From contig NZ_QWGL01000001.1 of assembly GCF_003435375.1 (NCBI RefSeq), positions 124,001 through 188,000 of the forward strand: a DNA stretch of 64,000 nt, in the 5' to 3' direction. Source of the stretch: Clostridium sp. AM34-11AC. GTDB taxonomy: Bacteria > Bacillota > Clostridia > Lachnospirales > Lachnospiraceae. Positions 34,152 to 43,036 of this stretch are shown here, in pieces; the stretch's first letter is position 1, and the number at the start of each line of letters is the position of its first letter. A model generated the notes under the pieces. The model had not been told where the DNA came from and made no database searches. It worked only from the letters and a program-made list of their open reading frames with translations. A program made the position numbers and the translations under genes.

Positions 34152-35072
34152 TTAGAACAGTTTCTTCGGGTAAACGCCTGCATCTACCAGCTTCTGGATT
34201 GATGCGACAACTGCCGGTTTGTCTTCCTTATAAGTAACTCCAAACCATTTATCCTTTGTCTCAAGCACACGGACAGTTCCTTTTCCACTGTGGATGCACT
34301 CGTCGATCACTGCCGGAAGAAGATACTCCGCCTTCAGATCTCCCTCTTTCACATTAGAAAGGAACTCCGGGAATCCCTTTTCCAGTTCCTTTACGAAGGA
34401 TGCCGGGAGACCGAACATGTTCATGGAGACATGCTGATCTTCTGACACGATAACCGGATTCCCGTCGTGGTCTGCCGCGTGCATGCCGTCCTCGGCCTTA
34501 TATACATCATATGTCTCTGTGACCTTGGAGAGGTATCCATTATTGTCCACAGTGCACACGCCGCGGGTTACAGGACCGTTTTCGCTTAAGGTGTTGGAGA
34601 GGATAAATCCTGCCATACACATATCGAAGGTGTCCTTCGTATCATCCATCTCATTTACCATGTAATCATGGACGATCCTGAAACCTTCTTTTCCGTAATA
34701 GTCATCTGCATTGATGACAAGGAACGGCTCCTTAATTAAATTTCTCGCCGCAAGGATCGCCTGACCGGTTCCCCACGGCTTCTTTCTTCCTTCCGGAACA
34801 GAAAATCCCTCTGGGAGATCGTCCATCTCCTGGTACGCATACTCTACCGGAGCGATCCTCGCGATACGGTTTCCGATGATCTCCTTGAAATCCTTTTCCA
34901 AATCTTTTCTTATAATAAAGATAATTTTATCAAATCCTGCTTCCAGGGCGTCATGGATCGAATAGTCCATAATGATCTCACCGCTCGGTCCAACCGGGGC
35001 AAGCTGCTTGATCCCGCCGCCAAAACGGCTTCCAATTCCTGCTGCCATGATGACAAGAGATGTCTTTTTCAT
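34152..35072 (-). CDS. Sugar-phosphate nucleotidyltransferase family protein
   Basis: A 306-residue Rossmann-like nucleotidyltransferase. The N-terminal MAAGIGSRFGGGIKQLAPVGPSGE carries the NTP-binding G-x-G-x-R-x-G loop and the activating Lys. PWGTGQAILAARNLI and FLVINADDYYG (metal-binding Asp) follow. The family makes NDP-sugars such as UDP-glucose or CDP-/GDP-hexoses, and which one cannot be told. The ATG at 35072 follows AAAGGAGGAC. No glycosyltransferase or sugar pathway genes are adjacent. Confidence 0.88.
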   Translation of the reverse strand: MKKTSLVIMAAGIGSRFGGGIKQLAPVGPSGEIIMDYSIHDALEAGFDKIIFIIRKDLEKDFKEIIGNRIARIAPVEYAYQEMDDLPEGFSVPEGRKKPWGTGQAILAARNLIKEPFLVINADDYYGKEGFRIVHDYMVNEMDDTKDTFDMCMAGFILSNTLSENGPVTRGVCTVDNNGYLSKVTETYDVYKAEDGMHAADHDGNPVIVSEDQHVSMNMFGLPASFVKELEKGFPEFLSNVKEGDLKAEYLLPAVIDECIHSGKGTVRVLETKDKWFGVTYKEDKPAVVASIQKLVDAGVYPKKLF

Positions 35073-35308
35073 GTAACAGTCCTCCTTTATCTGATGATTC
35101 TTCTCACACTCACTTGAAGACATCATAACACAAACCCCGTGGGTTTTCAATCAGACAAGTGCTTCCCCGCGTTTTTTAAGAAAATCGTAACTGTTATTTT
35201 ACTTATATATTCTCGAATTTTTATTCATAATCTGCGAACTTCTTCTTTGTAATACCGGATTCCGTAAAACAGCTTTTTCTGTGTGGCAGGAAGCTTGAAA
35301 GCTGCGCT

Positions 35309-35953
35309 TTAAAGTTCGATCATGTCGATCAGTTTCTGAAGTTCGTTGATAAACATGGATGTGTGATATCCGTCAGCGGCTGCGTGGGCGATGTTGACGC
35401 AGAATGGCATTGTAAGTATCCCGTCATGCTCTGTGAACTTACCGCAGGTAATAATTGGAAACAGCATCGGGGTTCCGCTCTCTGTGTAGGCGGAATAACC
35501 AGTAAAGTTTAACCACGGCACCATGGAGATACAGTAAAAGTTCTGTGGCTGTCCCGGTTTTGCCTTTACGGCTTTTACGTCTTTGTAGGTCTCCATGTCA
35601 TCTCTCATATTTTTATAGAAGGTTTTAAAGTCTTCCGTGTATCCGGTCCAGACATCGGAGAAGGTATGGTCATCCTCATGGAAGATCGTATAATTCGGAT
35701 GAAGGATATCGTAGTATCCCGGATTTCCTTCCTTGTCCCGTCCCATGCGGAATTCTTTTGTCACTGCGATCTGTTTTGAGACACAGTAGACAAAGGCAGG
35801 ATAAAACTTCAGTCCTTTTTCTTTTACCTGCTGGTGCAGCTTCGTGATATCTAAGGACACAGTCACACTGTAGCCGCATTTTAACAGGTTTGTATAATAA
35901 TCATAATGGGAGTTTCTCTCCCAGGTGGTTCGGTCGATCGGTGTAAATTTCAT
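35309..35953 (-). CDS. Chloramphenicol acetyltransferase-like protein (type A fold)
   Basis: A 214-residue CAT-fold acetyltransferase. MKFTPIDRTTWERNSHYDYY at the start, YPAFVYCVSKQI and the active-site NIAHAAADGYHTSMFINELQ (His of the family's HHAVxDG motif) are in the usual positions. VPWLNFTGYS matches the central segment. True CATs O-acetylate chloramphenicol with acetyl-CoA; similar chromosomal proteins exist with unknown substrates. The catalytic His and the Asp four residues later are present, so activity is possible. RBS AAAGGAGATT precedes it. Base composition is similar to neighbours and there are no flanking mobile-element genes. Confidence 0.88.
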   Translation of the reverse strand: MKFTPIDRTTWERNSHYDYYTNLLKCGYSVTVSLDITKLHQQVKEKGLKFYPAFVYCVSKQIAVTKEFRMGRDKEGNPGYYDILHPNYTIFHEDDHTFSDVWTGYTEDFKTFYKNMRDDMETYKDVKAVKAKPGQPQNFYCISMVPWLNFTGYSAYTESGTPMLFPIITCGKFTEHDGILTMPFCVNIAHAAADGYHTSMFINELQKLIDMIEL

Positions 35954-36105
35954 ATGAATCTCCTTTAAAAGTACCCGGATTTTCTTTTCTATAAAACTGG
36001 TAATTAACTTATATAAAAACAGAATCTTGCGTTTACAACGAATATTTAACTCCTAATACCAAACATTCTGCTGCCTGCAAGATCCTTTTACATTTTATAC
36101 AATTC

Positions 36106-37800
36106 TTACCTTTCCAGTACTTCTGCCATGCATGTTTTTTTATTGCATACGACTCCATAATACAGGATTCTTTTCATCCCTTCCTGTCGAAACTCATATC
36201 CATAGTCTTTATCCTGTATCTGCTTTAACGCTTTTTGAACCATTTCTTTCTCATGGCCTGCTTCCGCATATTTCACTTCAATAACAATTCCTGTGCCAGA
36301 ATTTGAGATCCGGATCGTAATATCACTGAATCCGTCCCCTGACTCCCGGTTGGATCTGACGATCCAGTCACTCTTATAACTCAGAATTCCAAGCAGGATT
36401 CCCTGATAAAAGTTTTCTTTCCGCGAGTGCTGTACAAAAGTGTCTCTGATACTGATCGTCTGTCTCATATATTCTGTAAATAGAGCTTCTACCTGTTCTG
36501 CATTTCCCGCTTCCAATGCGCTGCAGAATGAATCGGCCATCGTTCCATCGTTCTTTACATTTTTCTGGAACATTTGCAAAATATGTTCTGTGATGATGTT
36601 GCGGATCTCCTGATTTGGAATTGCCAGATCATATCGGTTTCCAACCGGTTCCCCTCTCTGCGTTAAATACCCTGTCATAAACAAAGTACTCCAGAGATTG
36701 TCCATAGATGAATACAATTCCTTATAGGTAAGTTCCTGATTAATATTTTTTTGAACCGAACCACCATTGACAAGAAGTTCCAGTTCTTCTTTCGTTACTC
36801 CCGTCTGATCTTCCAGTCCATCAATAAAGTGGTAGATCATTTCATTTCCGCTTGTATTCAGCCAATAATTCTGAGGCGGAAGATATGGATCTTCAATATG
36901 GTCACTGCAATAATTGATCACATCCCACGGACAATAAACATCCGCTTTTCCGAATCGGTATCCATCATACCAGTTCTTTACTGTTTCATAATCCGAATCC
37001 AATTCGTAATAGTGAAGCATATCTCTCACTTCATCGTCTGTAAAACCGAAATATTCATCAAATGCAACTTTTGTGATTGGAAATATCTTAAAATTATTAA
37101 GTCCTGTAAATATACTCTCCTTGGCGACACGCAGACACCCAGTCAGGACCGCAAATTTCAAACTATCATTTGTTTTCAGAACATTCTCAAATAAGTTCCG
37201 AATCAGCAATGCCATCTCGTCATAATATCCATTCTCATTTGCCTTTGCCAACGGAACATCATACTCATCAATAAGGACAATGACTTTTCTGCCATAGCTT
37301 CGTTCGAGCAATTCCGAAAGTTCCTTTAAACTGTATACAAGTGTATCCTGCGTCATACCGCGGTCCATTAATTCTTCAAACAGCTTTTTGTCAACATCAC
37401 TGAGTTTCTGACTATCCAGGGAAATAAATGCCCGCCTCGTCTCTGCATTCATGATTTTTACAAGGCTGCTGCAGGCACCTGAAAAATCACTGGCATTTAC
37501 ACCTTTCAGGCTGATGGAGATCACAGGAAACTGACCCATATATTTTTCACATAGTGCTGACTTCTGCGAAATATACAATCCCCGGAAAAGTTCAGGGTCC
37601 GCCCCAATTTCAAAGAAGCTGCGGAGCATACTCATATTCAGTGACTTTCCGAAACGCCGCGGGCGTGTAAATAGGTTAGCCTTTCCCCACTGGCTCAAAA
37701 GCTGTTCGATCAATTTTGTTTTATCTACATAATAGAAATTATCTCTTCTTATTTCTTCGAAATTTTCGATTCCTACCGGAAGTTTCAAAAGCTCTGTCAT
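36106..37800 (-). CDS. AAA-ATPase-like protein with C-terminal PD-(D/E)XK nuclease-like domain
   Basis: A 564-residue protein. The N-terminal AAA-ATPase-like domain starts LPVGIENFEEIRRDNFYYVDKT and has RPRRFGKSLNMSML as a P-loop variant and KVIVLIDEYDVPLAKA as Walker B. The C-terminal domain has GIVIEVKYAEAGHEKEMVQKALKQI, the E-x-K core of a PD-(D/E)XK nuclease fold. The family is common in many copies in gut Clostridia and Bacteroidetes, and its role is unknown (mobile-element or defence functions have been suggested). Codon third positions and overall composition look clearly AT-richer than neighbouring genes, which suggests recent transfer. The ATG at 37800 follows AAAGGAGGAG. Confidence 0.88.
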   Translation of the reverse strand: MTELLKLPVGIENFEEIRRDNFYYVDKTKLIEQLLSQWGKANLFTRPRRFGKSLNMSMLRSFFEIGADPELFRGLYISQKSALCEKYMGQFPVISISLKGVNASDFSGACSSLVKIMNAETRRAFISLDSQKLSDVDKKLFEELMDRGMTQDTLVYSLKELSELLERSYGRKVIVLIDEYDVPLAKANENGYYDEMALLIRNLFENVLKTNDSLKFAVLTGCLRVAKESIFTGLNNFKIFPITKVAFDEYFGFTDDEVRDMLHYYELDSDYETVKNWYDGYRFGKADVYCPWDVINYCSDHIEDPYLPPQNYWLNTSGNEMIYHFIDGLEDQTGVTKEELELLVNGGSVQKNINQELTYKELYSSMDNLWSTLFMTGYLTQRGEPVGNRYDLAIPNQEIRNIITEHILQMFQKNVKNDGTMADSFCSALEAGNAEQVEALFTEYMRQTISIRDTFVQHSRKENFYQGILLGILSYKSDWIVRSNRESGDGFSDITIRISNSGTGIVIEVKYAEAGHEKEMVQKALKQIQDKDYGYEFRQEGMKRILYYGVVCNKKTCMAEVLER

Positions 37801-37910
37801 ATGTATCTCCTCCTTTCCCTGTGCTGTTTTCTTCATTTTACCATCTGGCATTTGCACATGCAAGTTGAATCATTTCACTCCACTCGTATTCTGCCGGAAT
37901 TTCCTGTTAC

Positions 37911-37958
37911 AAAAAAGCACTCTCAGTACAGGCCGATTACGGTCTGTTCCAAGAGTGT
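37911..37958 (-). terminator. Terminator of the HD-domain gene, followed by the family C tag
   Basis: CACTCT with an inner ACAG pairs with CTGT and AGAGTG. On the minus strand it continues as CTTTTTT, then GTAACAGGAAATTCC. Confidence 0.8.
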
Positions 37959-37984
37959 CTCTGATGCATATTCCATATTTTATT

Positions 37985-38641
37985 TTATACGATCTTACTT
38001 CCGTTCGCTGTCATCTTGAATTTCGCTCCGAGCATTTCACACGCGCGGCGGCACATGAGCATCCTCTGTAAGAAGATCTCGAAGTACTCCAGCATGGAGC
38101 AGATGTTTTCGTCGATCTTCAGGTTCAGGGTGATCACTTTCTTTTCCTCGTTTACCTTTAATTTTGCCTCTGTAACCGCATAGTTTACACGGTCGTGGAT
38201 ATCAAAGGAGGCCATCTCCTTCTGGCGGACGCGATTTCTGCGTACATCCGTCTTGTCGGCGATGATAAGCGCCGCGGAGATCGGATCTACGGCTCCGCCC
38301 GTTGACTCATCATGGTTTCCGATCGCGGAGACGATGATCGCGCGGTCTGTGATCGGAAGATCCGTCTTTTCCAGGATCTGGGATGCCAGAAGGGCACCAT
38401 ACTCCGCATGGGCATGCCGGTTGATCGCATTTCCCATATCATGCATGAAACCGGCGATCTTCACCAGCTCGATATCGTGATCTGAGTAACCGAATTTCTT
38501 TAAGATCATTGCTGCCCGCTCCGCAACCATCGCGCAGTGCGCGTCCGAATGATCTGTAAATCCCATAGTCCCCAGATTGTCGTTTCCTTTTTTCAGGTAA
38601 GCTAAAACTTCCGCGTTTTTCTTGATTTCCTTATATGTCAT
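37985..38641 (-). CDS. HD-domain phosphohydrolase
   Basis: A 218-residue cytoplasmic protein. The HD metal site is visible: His in TDHSDAHCAMVAERA, the HD pair in GFMHDMGNAINRHAHAEYGA, and a later GNHDESTGGAVDPISAALIIADKTD. The family hydrolyses nucleotides, cyclic dinucleotides or other phosphoesters; no specificity motif is recognisable. The C-terminal 80 residues (MLEYFEIFLQRMLMCRRACEML) are outside the HD core. The ATG at 38641 follows AGAGGAAAAAG. The promoter is at 38714-38742. Confidence 0.88.
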   Translation of the reverse strand: MTYKEIKKNAEVLAYLKKGNDNLGTMGFTDHSDAHCAMVAERAAMILKKFGYSDHDIELVKIAGFMHDMGNAINRHAHAEYGALLASQILEKTDLPITDRAIIVSAIGNHDESTGGAVDPISAALIIADKTDVRRNRVRQKEMASFDIHDRVNYAVTEAKLKVNEEKKVITLNLKIDENICSMLEYFEIFLQRMLMCRRACEMLGAKFKMTANGSKIV

Positions 38642-38713
38642 ATTCTTTTTCCTCTGCCGCAGTCGACCCAGCTCGTGACTGCTCTTTCTTTTTTCTCTCA
38701 TTTTCACTTCTAT

Positions 38714-38742
38714 ATCATATAGCAGAAAAAAGAAACGAACAA
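38714..38742 (-). promoter_or_regulatory. Probable promoter of the HD-domain gene
   Basis: On the minus strand, -35 TTGTTC (38737-38742), 17-base spacer, -10 TATGAT (38714-38719). Confidence 0.6.
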
Positions 38743-38843
38743 TCACGCTCCGGTAAAAGAATGTAAAATCTGTGTAAAGTGTTGCTGTACACGAGTAGGA
38801 ATTTTCTAAACTGAAAATCCCGTACAATACAGTGGTAGTAGTG

Positions 38844-38881
38844 GATTTTGCCGATTTGGAATGCGAAGCATCGGCAAAATC
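38844..38881. other. Inverted repeat between the HD and MATE genes
   Basis: GATTTTGCCGAT pairs perfectly with ATCGGCAAAATC around a 14-base loop. No T-tract on either strand. It lies in the 414-base divergent space, upstream of the MATE promoter. Confidence 0.6.
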
Positions 38882-38926
38882 AGTTACTGTTTGTGCAAGG
38901 CGCGAACAGCAACTGCAAAGTTCTTC

Positions 38927-38955
38927 TTGACATATGTACGAAATCGTACTATGAT
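38927..38955 (+). promoter_or_regulatory. Sigma-A promoter of the MATE-MarR operon
   Basis: Consensus -35 TTGACA (38927-38932), 17-base spacer, -10 TATGAT (38950-38955). Confidence 0.88.
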
Positions 38956-38976
38956 TCTACGTACGATTTCGTACAT
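38934..38976. promoter_or_regulatory. Double palindromic operator (probable MarR binding sites)
   Basis: Two 16-base arms ATGTACGAAATCGTAC (38934-38949) and GTACGATTTCGTACAT (38961-38976) form a perfect inverted repeat with an 11-base gap. Each arm is itself a palindrome (GTACGA-AA-TCGTAC). The first fills the promoter spacer and the second covers the start region, so binding would block the polymerase. The MarR regulator encoded in the same operon is the likely ligand-controlled repressor. Confidence 0.85.
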
Positions 38977-39055
38977 CAACAGCTGCAAAACTGTCGATAG
39001 GAAACACATGAATTTTCCCTCGGGCAGACACAGTAAAAAACTGAAAGGGTACACA

Positions 39056-40387
39056 ATGAATATTTCACTTTCCGACCACTTTACCTATAAAAAACTCCTG
39101 CGGTTCACGTTTCCGTCTATCGTCATGATGATTTTAACGTCCATCTACGGTGTTGTGGACGGTGTTTTCGTCTCGAACTTTGTGGGTTCCGAGGCCTTCG
39201 CCTCCATCAATATCATTATGCCGTTTCTCATGATCCTCGGTGCCATCGGCTTTATGACCGGCAGCGGCGGCAGTGCCCTGGTGGCTCTGACCTTTGGAAC
39301 CGGGAATGAAAAAAAGGCAAAGGAGATCTTTTCCCTCCTCGTCTACGTTCTGATCGCGGTGGGCTTCCTCTTTACGGTAGGCGGCGAGATCCTTTTAGCC
39401 CCGATGGCAAAACTCTTAGGCGCTGATGAGATACTCCTCCCCTACTGCGTCCGTTACGGCCGGATCATCCTGCTGGCTCTGATCCCCTTTATGCTGCAGA
39501 ATGTATTCCAGAGCTTTTTAGTTGTTGCGGAACGCCCGCAGCTCGGACTCCTGATCACCATCGCGTCAGGACTTACAAATATGATCCTCGATGCTTATTT
39601 TATCGCTGTTCTGCGTCTCGGCGTTGTGGGAGCTGCCGCCGCAACAGCGATCAGTCAGTCCATCGGCGGACTGATCCCCCTGCTCTACTTTATCTTTCCA
39701 AACAGGAGCCGACTCCGCCTCGGAAGGACCCATATGGACTTTAGTGCCCTGTTGAAGTCCTGTACAAACGGCGCTTCCGAGTTTATGACGAACATCTCCA
39801 TGTCCATCGTAAACATGCTCTACAACTGGCAGCTCATGCGCCTTTCCGGTTCCGACGGTGTTGCCGTATACGGCGTCATCATGTATGTGAGCTTTATCTT
39901 CGCGGCGCTCTTTATCGGCTACTCTATGGGAAGTGCCCCGATCGTGGGCTATCACTGCGGTGCAGGAAATAAGAGCGAGTTAAAGAATCTGCTCGGAAAA
40001 AGCTTCCGGCTGATCCTGACCTTCCAGATCATCCTGACGATCGTGGCAGAAGCGGGTGCCCCGTTTCTTGCGGGAATTTTCGTCCGCTATAACACGAACC
40101 TCTTAGACATGACGGTCCATGCATTCCGATCATACTCGATCTCTTTCCTGTTCATGGGCTTCAGCATCTACGCATCGTCCTTCTTTACGGCACTCAACGA
40201 CGGCTTCGTCTCCGCTGTGATCTCCTTCTGCCGTACCATGATCTTTGAAACAGGGGCTGTGATCATCCTGCCGTTTTTCCTCGGTGTCTCCGGGATCTGG
40301 TATTCCATCATCGCGGCGGAATTTATGGCGGTATGCCTGTCGCTCTTCTTCCTGATCCGGAAGGCAAAGAAGTACGGATACACATAG
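39056..40387 (+). CDS. MATE-family efflux transporter
   Basis: A 443-residue membrane protein with twelve predicted helices in two homologous halves. N-terminal signatures are IVMMILTSIYGVVDGVFVSNFVG and IGFMTGSGGSALVAL, with the second-half equivalents MLYNWQLMRLSGSDGVAVYGV and YSMGSAPIVGYHCGAG. MATE proteins export drugs or toxic metabolites with H+ or Na+. The start at 39056 follows AAAGGGT; a longer frame opens at 38861 before the promoter and is rejected. It is regulated by the MarR protein encoded 72 bases downstream. Confidence 0.93.
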   Translation: MNISLSDHFTYKKLLRFTFPSIVMMILTSIYGVVDGVFVSNFVGSEAFASINIIMPFLMILGAIGFMTGSGGSALVALTFGTGNEKKAKEIFSLLVYVLIAVGFLFTVGGEILLAPMAKLLGADEILLPYCVRYGRIILLALIPFMLQNVFQSFLVVAERPQLGLLITIASGLTNMILDAYFIAVLRLGVVGAAAATAISQSIGGLIPLLYFIFPNRSRLRLGRTHMDFSALLKSCTNGASEFMTNISMSIVNMLYNWQLMRLSGSDGVAVYGVIMYVSFIFAALFIGYSMGSAPIVGYHCGAGNKSELKNLLGKSFRLILTFQIILTIVAEAGAPFLAGIFVRYNTNLLDMTVHAFRSYSISFLFMGFSIYASSFFTALNDGFVSAVISFCRTMIFETGAVIILPFFLGVSGIWYSIIAAEFMAVCLSLFFLIRKAKKYGYT

Positions 40388-40459
40388 ACTGACAGTCCGG
40401 GCCGGCGGATGCAAAGCCCTGCACTGCCCCCATACGCTTATATTTTCAGGAGATCTGCC

Positions 40460-40885
40460 ATGTACTCTGCATTTAAAGAATTCTACAACCTGCTCAGTCA
40501 GGTCGACAGTGCCTACCATGACGCTGCATTAAAGCTCGGTCTCACGGACAGCGAGCTTGATATTCTCTACTCCCTCAACGGACACGGCTCCGGCTGCAAT
40601 CAAAGTATTTTTTACAAAGAGACCGGCACCACAAAATCCACGATCAACTCCGCGGTACGCAGGATGGAACAGGCCGGTTATCTGTACCTGAAACCCGGAA
40701 CCGGGAGGAACACCCGCGTTTTTCTCACGGAAAAAGGAGAGGAACTCATGAAAAATACCGCCCATCGCCTGATCGCCATCGAAAATGCGATTTTTGAGAG
40801 CTGGTCTCCCGAGGAGCAGCAGCTCTTCATGAAACTGAACCGGGATTTCGCGGCTAAATTCATGGAGGAGACGAAAACCTTATAA
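40460..40885 (+). CDS. MarR-family transcriptional regulator
   Basis: A 141-residue winged-helix repressor: ALKLGLTDSELDILYSL (start of DNA-binding domain), TKSTINSAVRRMEQAGYLYL (recognition helix), and TRVFLTEKGEELMKN (wing). The ATG at 40460 follows AGGAGA. MarR dimers bind palindromes of 14-18 bases; the duplicated palindrome at 38934-38976 fits as its autoregulatory operator. The ligand is unknown, probably a substrate of the MATE pump. Confidence 0.92.
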   Translation: MYSAFKEFYNLLSQVDSAYHDAALKLGLTDSELDILYSLNGHGSGCNQSIFYKETGTTKSTINSAVRRMEQAGYLYLKPGTGRNTRVFLTEKGEELMKNTAHRLIAIENAIFESWSPEEQQLFMKLNRDFAAKFMEETKTL

Positions 40886-40897
40886 GCTCTGCTAAAG

Positions 40898-40947
40898 CAG
40901 AATGTGCCTTTTGTGTAATAGGAAATTCCGAGGAATCCCTATTACGC
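40898..40947. repeat. Family C tag, divergent copy
   Basis: AATGTGCCTTTTGTG followed by the palindrome GTAATAGGAAATTCC/GGAATCCCTATTAC. It sits between marR and the ribH terminator and adjoins the terminator's A/T-tract. Confidence 0.7.
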
Positions 40948-40991
40948 AAAAATCAGCGCCTCTGAAAAATGTTTTCAGGCGCTGATCTTTT
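40948..40991. terminator. Bidirectional terminator between marR and ribH
   Basis: ATCAGCGCCT pairs with AGGCGCTGAT, with A- and T-runs on both sides. Confidence 0.88.
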
Positions 40992-41010
40992 ACGTCTATA
41001 TGATCTGAAA

Positions 41011-41484
41011 TTAGAACTGTCTCATAAGATTTACCATCTCGATCGCGGAAAGTGCACAGTCATATCCTTTATTTCCGCCTTTGCTTCCGGCACGGGCGAT
41101 GGCCTGCTCGATGTTCTCTGTTGTCAGGACGCCGAAGAGTACCGGCATCTTCTCTGCCAGTCCCACCTGAGCGATTCCCTTGGAAACTTCACTGCACACA
41201 TAATCATAGTGTGTGGTATCACCGCGGATCACAGCGCCGACACAGATGATCGCGTCATACTTGCCGGACTTTGCCATGGCAGATGCCGCAACCGGGATCT
41301 CGAACGCTCCCGGAACCCAGGCTGCCGTGATATTTTCTTCCTCTACACCGTGGCGGACAAGTCCGTCAACCGCTCCGCCTAAGAGCTTATTTACAATGAT
41401 CTCGTTGAAACGGGAAGCTACGATCCCCACTTTCATGCCTTCCGGTGCTACAACTTTTCCTTCTAATACTTTAATCTCTTTCAT
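41011..41484 (-). CDS. ribH: 6,7-dimethyl-8-ribityllumazine synthase
   Basis: A 157-residue enzyme that condenses ribitylaminouracil with dihydroxybutanone phosphate. Family marks: [54 protein letters not shown] (phosphate and catalytic His), and [20 protein letters not shown]. Last gene of the riboflavin operon; a 213-base space with repeat debris separates it from ribBA. RBS AAAGGAGAAAC precedes it. Confidence 0.97.
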   Translation of the reverse strand: MKEIKVLEGKVVAPEGMKVGIVASRFNEIIVNKLLGGAVDGLVRHGVEEENITAAWVPGAFEIPVAASAMAKSGKYDAIICVGAVIRGDTTHYDYVCSEVSKGIAQVGLAEKMPVLFGVLTTENIEQAIARAGSKGGNKGYDCALSAIEMVNLMRQF

Positions 41485-41506
41485 GATGTTTCTCCTTTTC
41501 TTATGC

Positions 41507-41562
41507 TTACTGCTATTCAGAAGTCTTCATAATTACATGCAAAATTCTATTTCCAATTGCCC
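41507..41562. repeat. Dispersed repeat, family A, degenerate copy
   Basis: CTATTCAGAAGTCTTCATAA followed by TTACATGCAAAATTC aligns with CTATTCAGTGCCTTCATAG and TTACACGCAGAAATCC of the copy at 42950, about 75 percent by eye. It lies between ribH and ribBA. Confidence 0.55.
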
Positions 41563-41564
41563 AT

Positions 41565-41657
41565 CACTTCCATCCGTGCGGGATGCATGCCCGTAGATCT
41601 GTGCCGCCTGCGCGGCTGTAATCATCTCAGCACTTCCGTCCGTGCGGGATGCATGCC
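41565..41657. repeat. Pair of 27-bp direct repeats
   Basis: CACTTCCATCCGTGCGGG and GATGCATGCC at 41565-41591 recurs at 41631-41657 with one mismatch, period 66. The core GGGATGCATGCC is partly palindromic. It lies in the ribBA-ribH leader. Confidence 0.8.
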
Positions 41658-41697
41658 GCCGGTGTACAGGCCTTTCATCAATGGACGTTCCATCCTA

Positions 41698-42909
41698 TCA
41701 CACTTTAATTTTTGTAAAGATATGTCCCATCTTGTCCTGCTTCGTCTTCAGGTAGAAGCTGTCGTACTGCTGCGGATCGATCTCGATCGGCACGCGCTCA
41801 TGGATCTCAAGTCCGAAGCCGGAAAGTCCGTAGATCTTCTCCGGATTGTTCGTGAGAAGTCTTAAGGACTTCACGCCGAGATCCCTTAAGATCTGTGCCC
41901 CGATCCAGTATTCCCTGAGATCCGGAGCAAAACCAAGCTTGATATTGGCCTCCACCGTGTCAAAGCCCTGCTCCTGAAGCATATACGTCTTCAGTTTATT
42001 GATCAGACCGATGCCGCGGCCTTCCTGGCGCATGTAGAGGATGATGCCACGGCCTTCCGCCTCCACCTGGCGCATCGCGGTCTGGAGCTGTTTTCCGCAG
42101 TCACAGCGCATGGAACCGAACACATCTCCGGTCAGACACTCGGAATGCACGCGGCAGAGCACATCCTCGCCGTCCCCGATATCACCTTTCACAAGAGCCA
42201 CATGGTGCTCGCCGGTAATATCATTCACATAGCCGTAGATCTTAAAGTGTCCGTACTGGGTCGGCATGTCCGCGCAGGCCTCCTGCACCACATGTTTTTC
42301 ATGGACACGGCAGTAATCCTGCAGCTCCTTGATCGTGATGAATTTCAGTCCGTACTCTTTCGCCAGCTTCCACAGGTTCGTGGTCCGCATCATGGTTCCG
42401 TCTTCCTCCATGATCTCACAGCACACGCCGCACTCGGAAAGTCCCGCCAGACGCATGAGGTCCACAGTTGCCTCGGTATGGCCGTTTCTCACGAGCACTC
42501 CGCCCCGTCTTGCTACAAGCGGGAATACGTGTCCCGGTCTTCTGAGATCCTGGGGCTTTGTCGCCGGGTCCACGCATTTCATCATCGTGTAAGAGCGCTC
42601 CGCCGCGGAAATTCCTGTTGTCGTGTCCACATGGTCAATGGAGACCGTGAATGCCGTGCAGTGGTTATCCGTGTTCTCGGATACCATCTGCGGAAGTCCC
42701 AGCCGCTCTGCCACTGCCGCGCTCATCGGCGTACAGATCAGTCCCTTTGCGTGGCTTGCCATGAAATTGATATTTGCCTGTGTCGCGAACTCTGCCGCGC
42801 AGATCATATCTCCCTCATTCTCCCGGTCCGGGTCATCTGTCACGAGAATGATCTTTCCCGCCCGCAGATCTTCGATCGCTTCTTCGATTGTGTTGTATTG
42901 CTCGTTCAT
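41698..42909 (-). CDS. ribBA: Bifunctional DHBP synthase / GTP cyclohydrolase II
   Basis: A 403-residue fusion. N-terminal 3,4-dihydroxy-2-butanone-4-phosphate synthase: [22 protein letters not shown] (acidic metal site), [44 protein letters not shown]-terminal GTP cyclohydrolase [23 protein letters not shown] (zinc Cys ligands), [17 protein letters not shown] and [10 protein letters not shown]. It makes both riboflavin precursors from ribulose-5-P and GTP. RBS AGGAAAAT precedes it. A family A repeat lies between it and ribE. Confidence 0.97.
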   Translation of the reverse strand: MNEQYNTIEEAIEDLRAGKIILVTDDPDRENEGDMICAAEFATQANINFMASHAKGLICTPMSAAVAERLGLPQMVSENTDNHCTAFTVSIDHVDTTTGISAAERSYTMMKCVDPATKPQDLRRPGHVFPLVARRGGVLVRNGHTEATVDLMRLAGLSECGVCCEIMEEDGTMMRTTNLWKLAKEYGLKFITIKELQDYCRVHEKHVVQEACADMPTQYGHFKIYGYVNDITGEHHVALVKGDIGDGEDVLCRVHSECLTGDVFGSMRCDCGKQLQTAMRQVEAEGRGIILYMRQEGRGIGLINKLKTYMLQEQGFDTVEANIKLGFAPDLREYWIGAQILRDLGVKSLRLLTNNPEKIYGLSGFGLEIHERVPIEIDPQQYDSFYLKTKQDKMGHIFTKIKV

Positions 42910-42949
42910 ATTTTCCTGCCTTTCCAGAGTCCTTTATTAAAAGTTTTTT

Positions 42950-43036
42950 GTAACTATTCAGTGCCTTCATAGTTACACGCAGAAATCCATTCCAGATCAG
43001 CTTCGCTGATGGGATTTTTGCCTTCCAGCCTATGTT
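42950..43036. repeat. Dispersed repeat, family A, long copy (minus orientation)
   Basis: Begins GTAACTATTCAGTGCC-TTCATAGTTAC and continues through ATCCATTCCAGATCAGC to CCTTCCAGCCTATG. The reverse complement is nearly identical to 50606-50694. It includes the small hairpin ATCAGCTTCGCTGAT. Its end touches the ribE stop codon. Confidence 0.88.

Noticed and set aside
35309..35953. Acquired resistance cassette around the CAT-like gene
   Set aside because: No mobile-element genes, repeats or composition shift flank it, so chromosomal origin is more likely.
38861..39055. Longer N terminus of the MATE transporter from ATG 38861
   Set aside because: It begins upstream of the clear promoter and has no ribosome site; ATG 39056 has one and fits the family length.
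41565..41657. CRISPR-like array
   Set aside because: Only two copies with one mismatch; no further units or cas genes.
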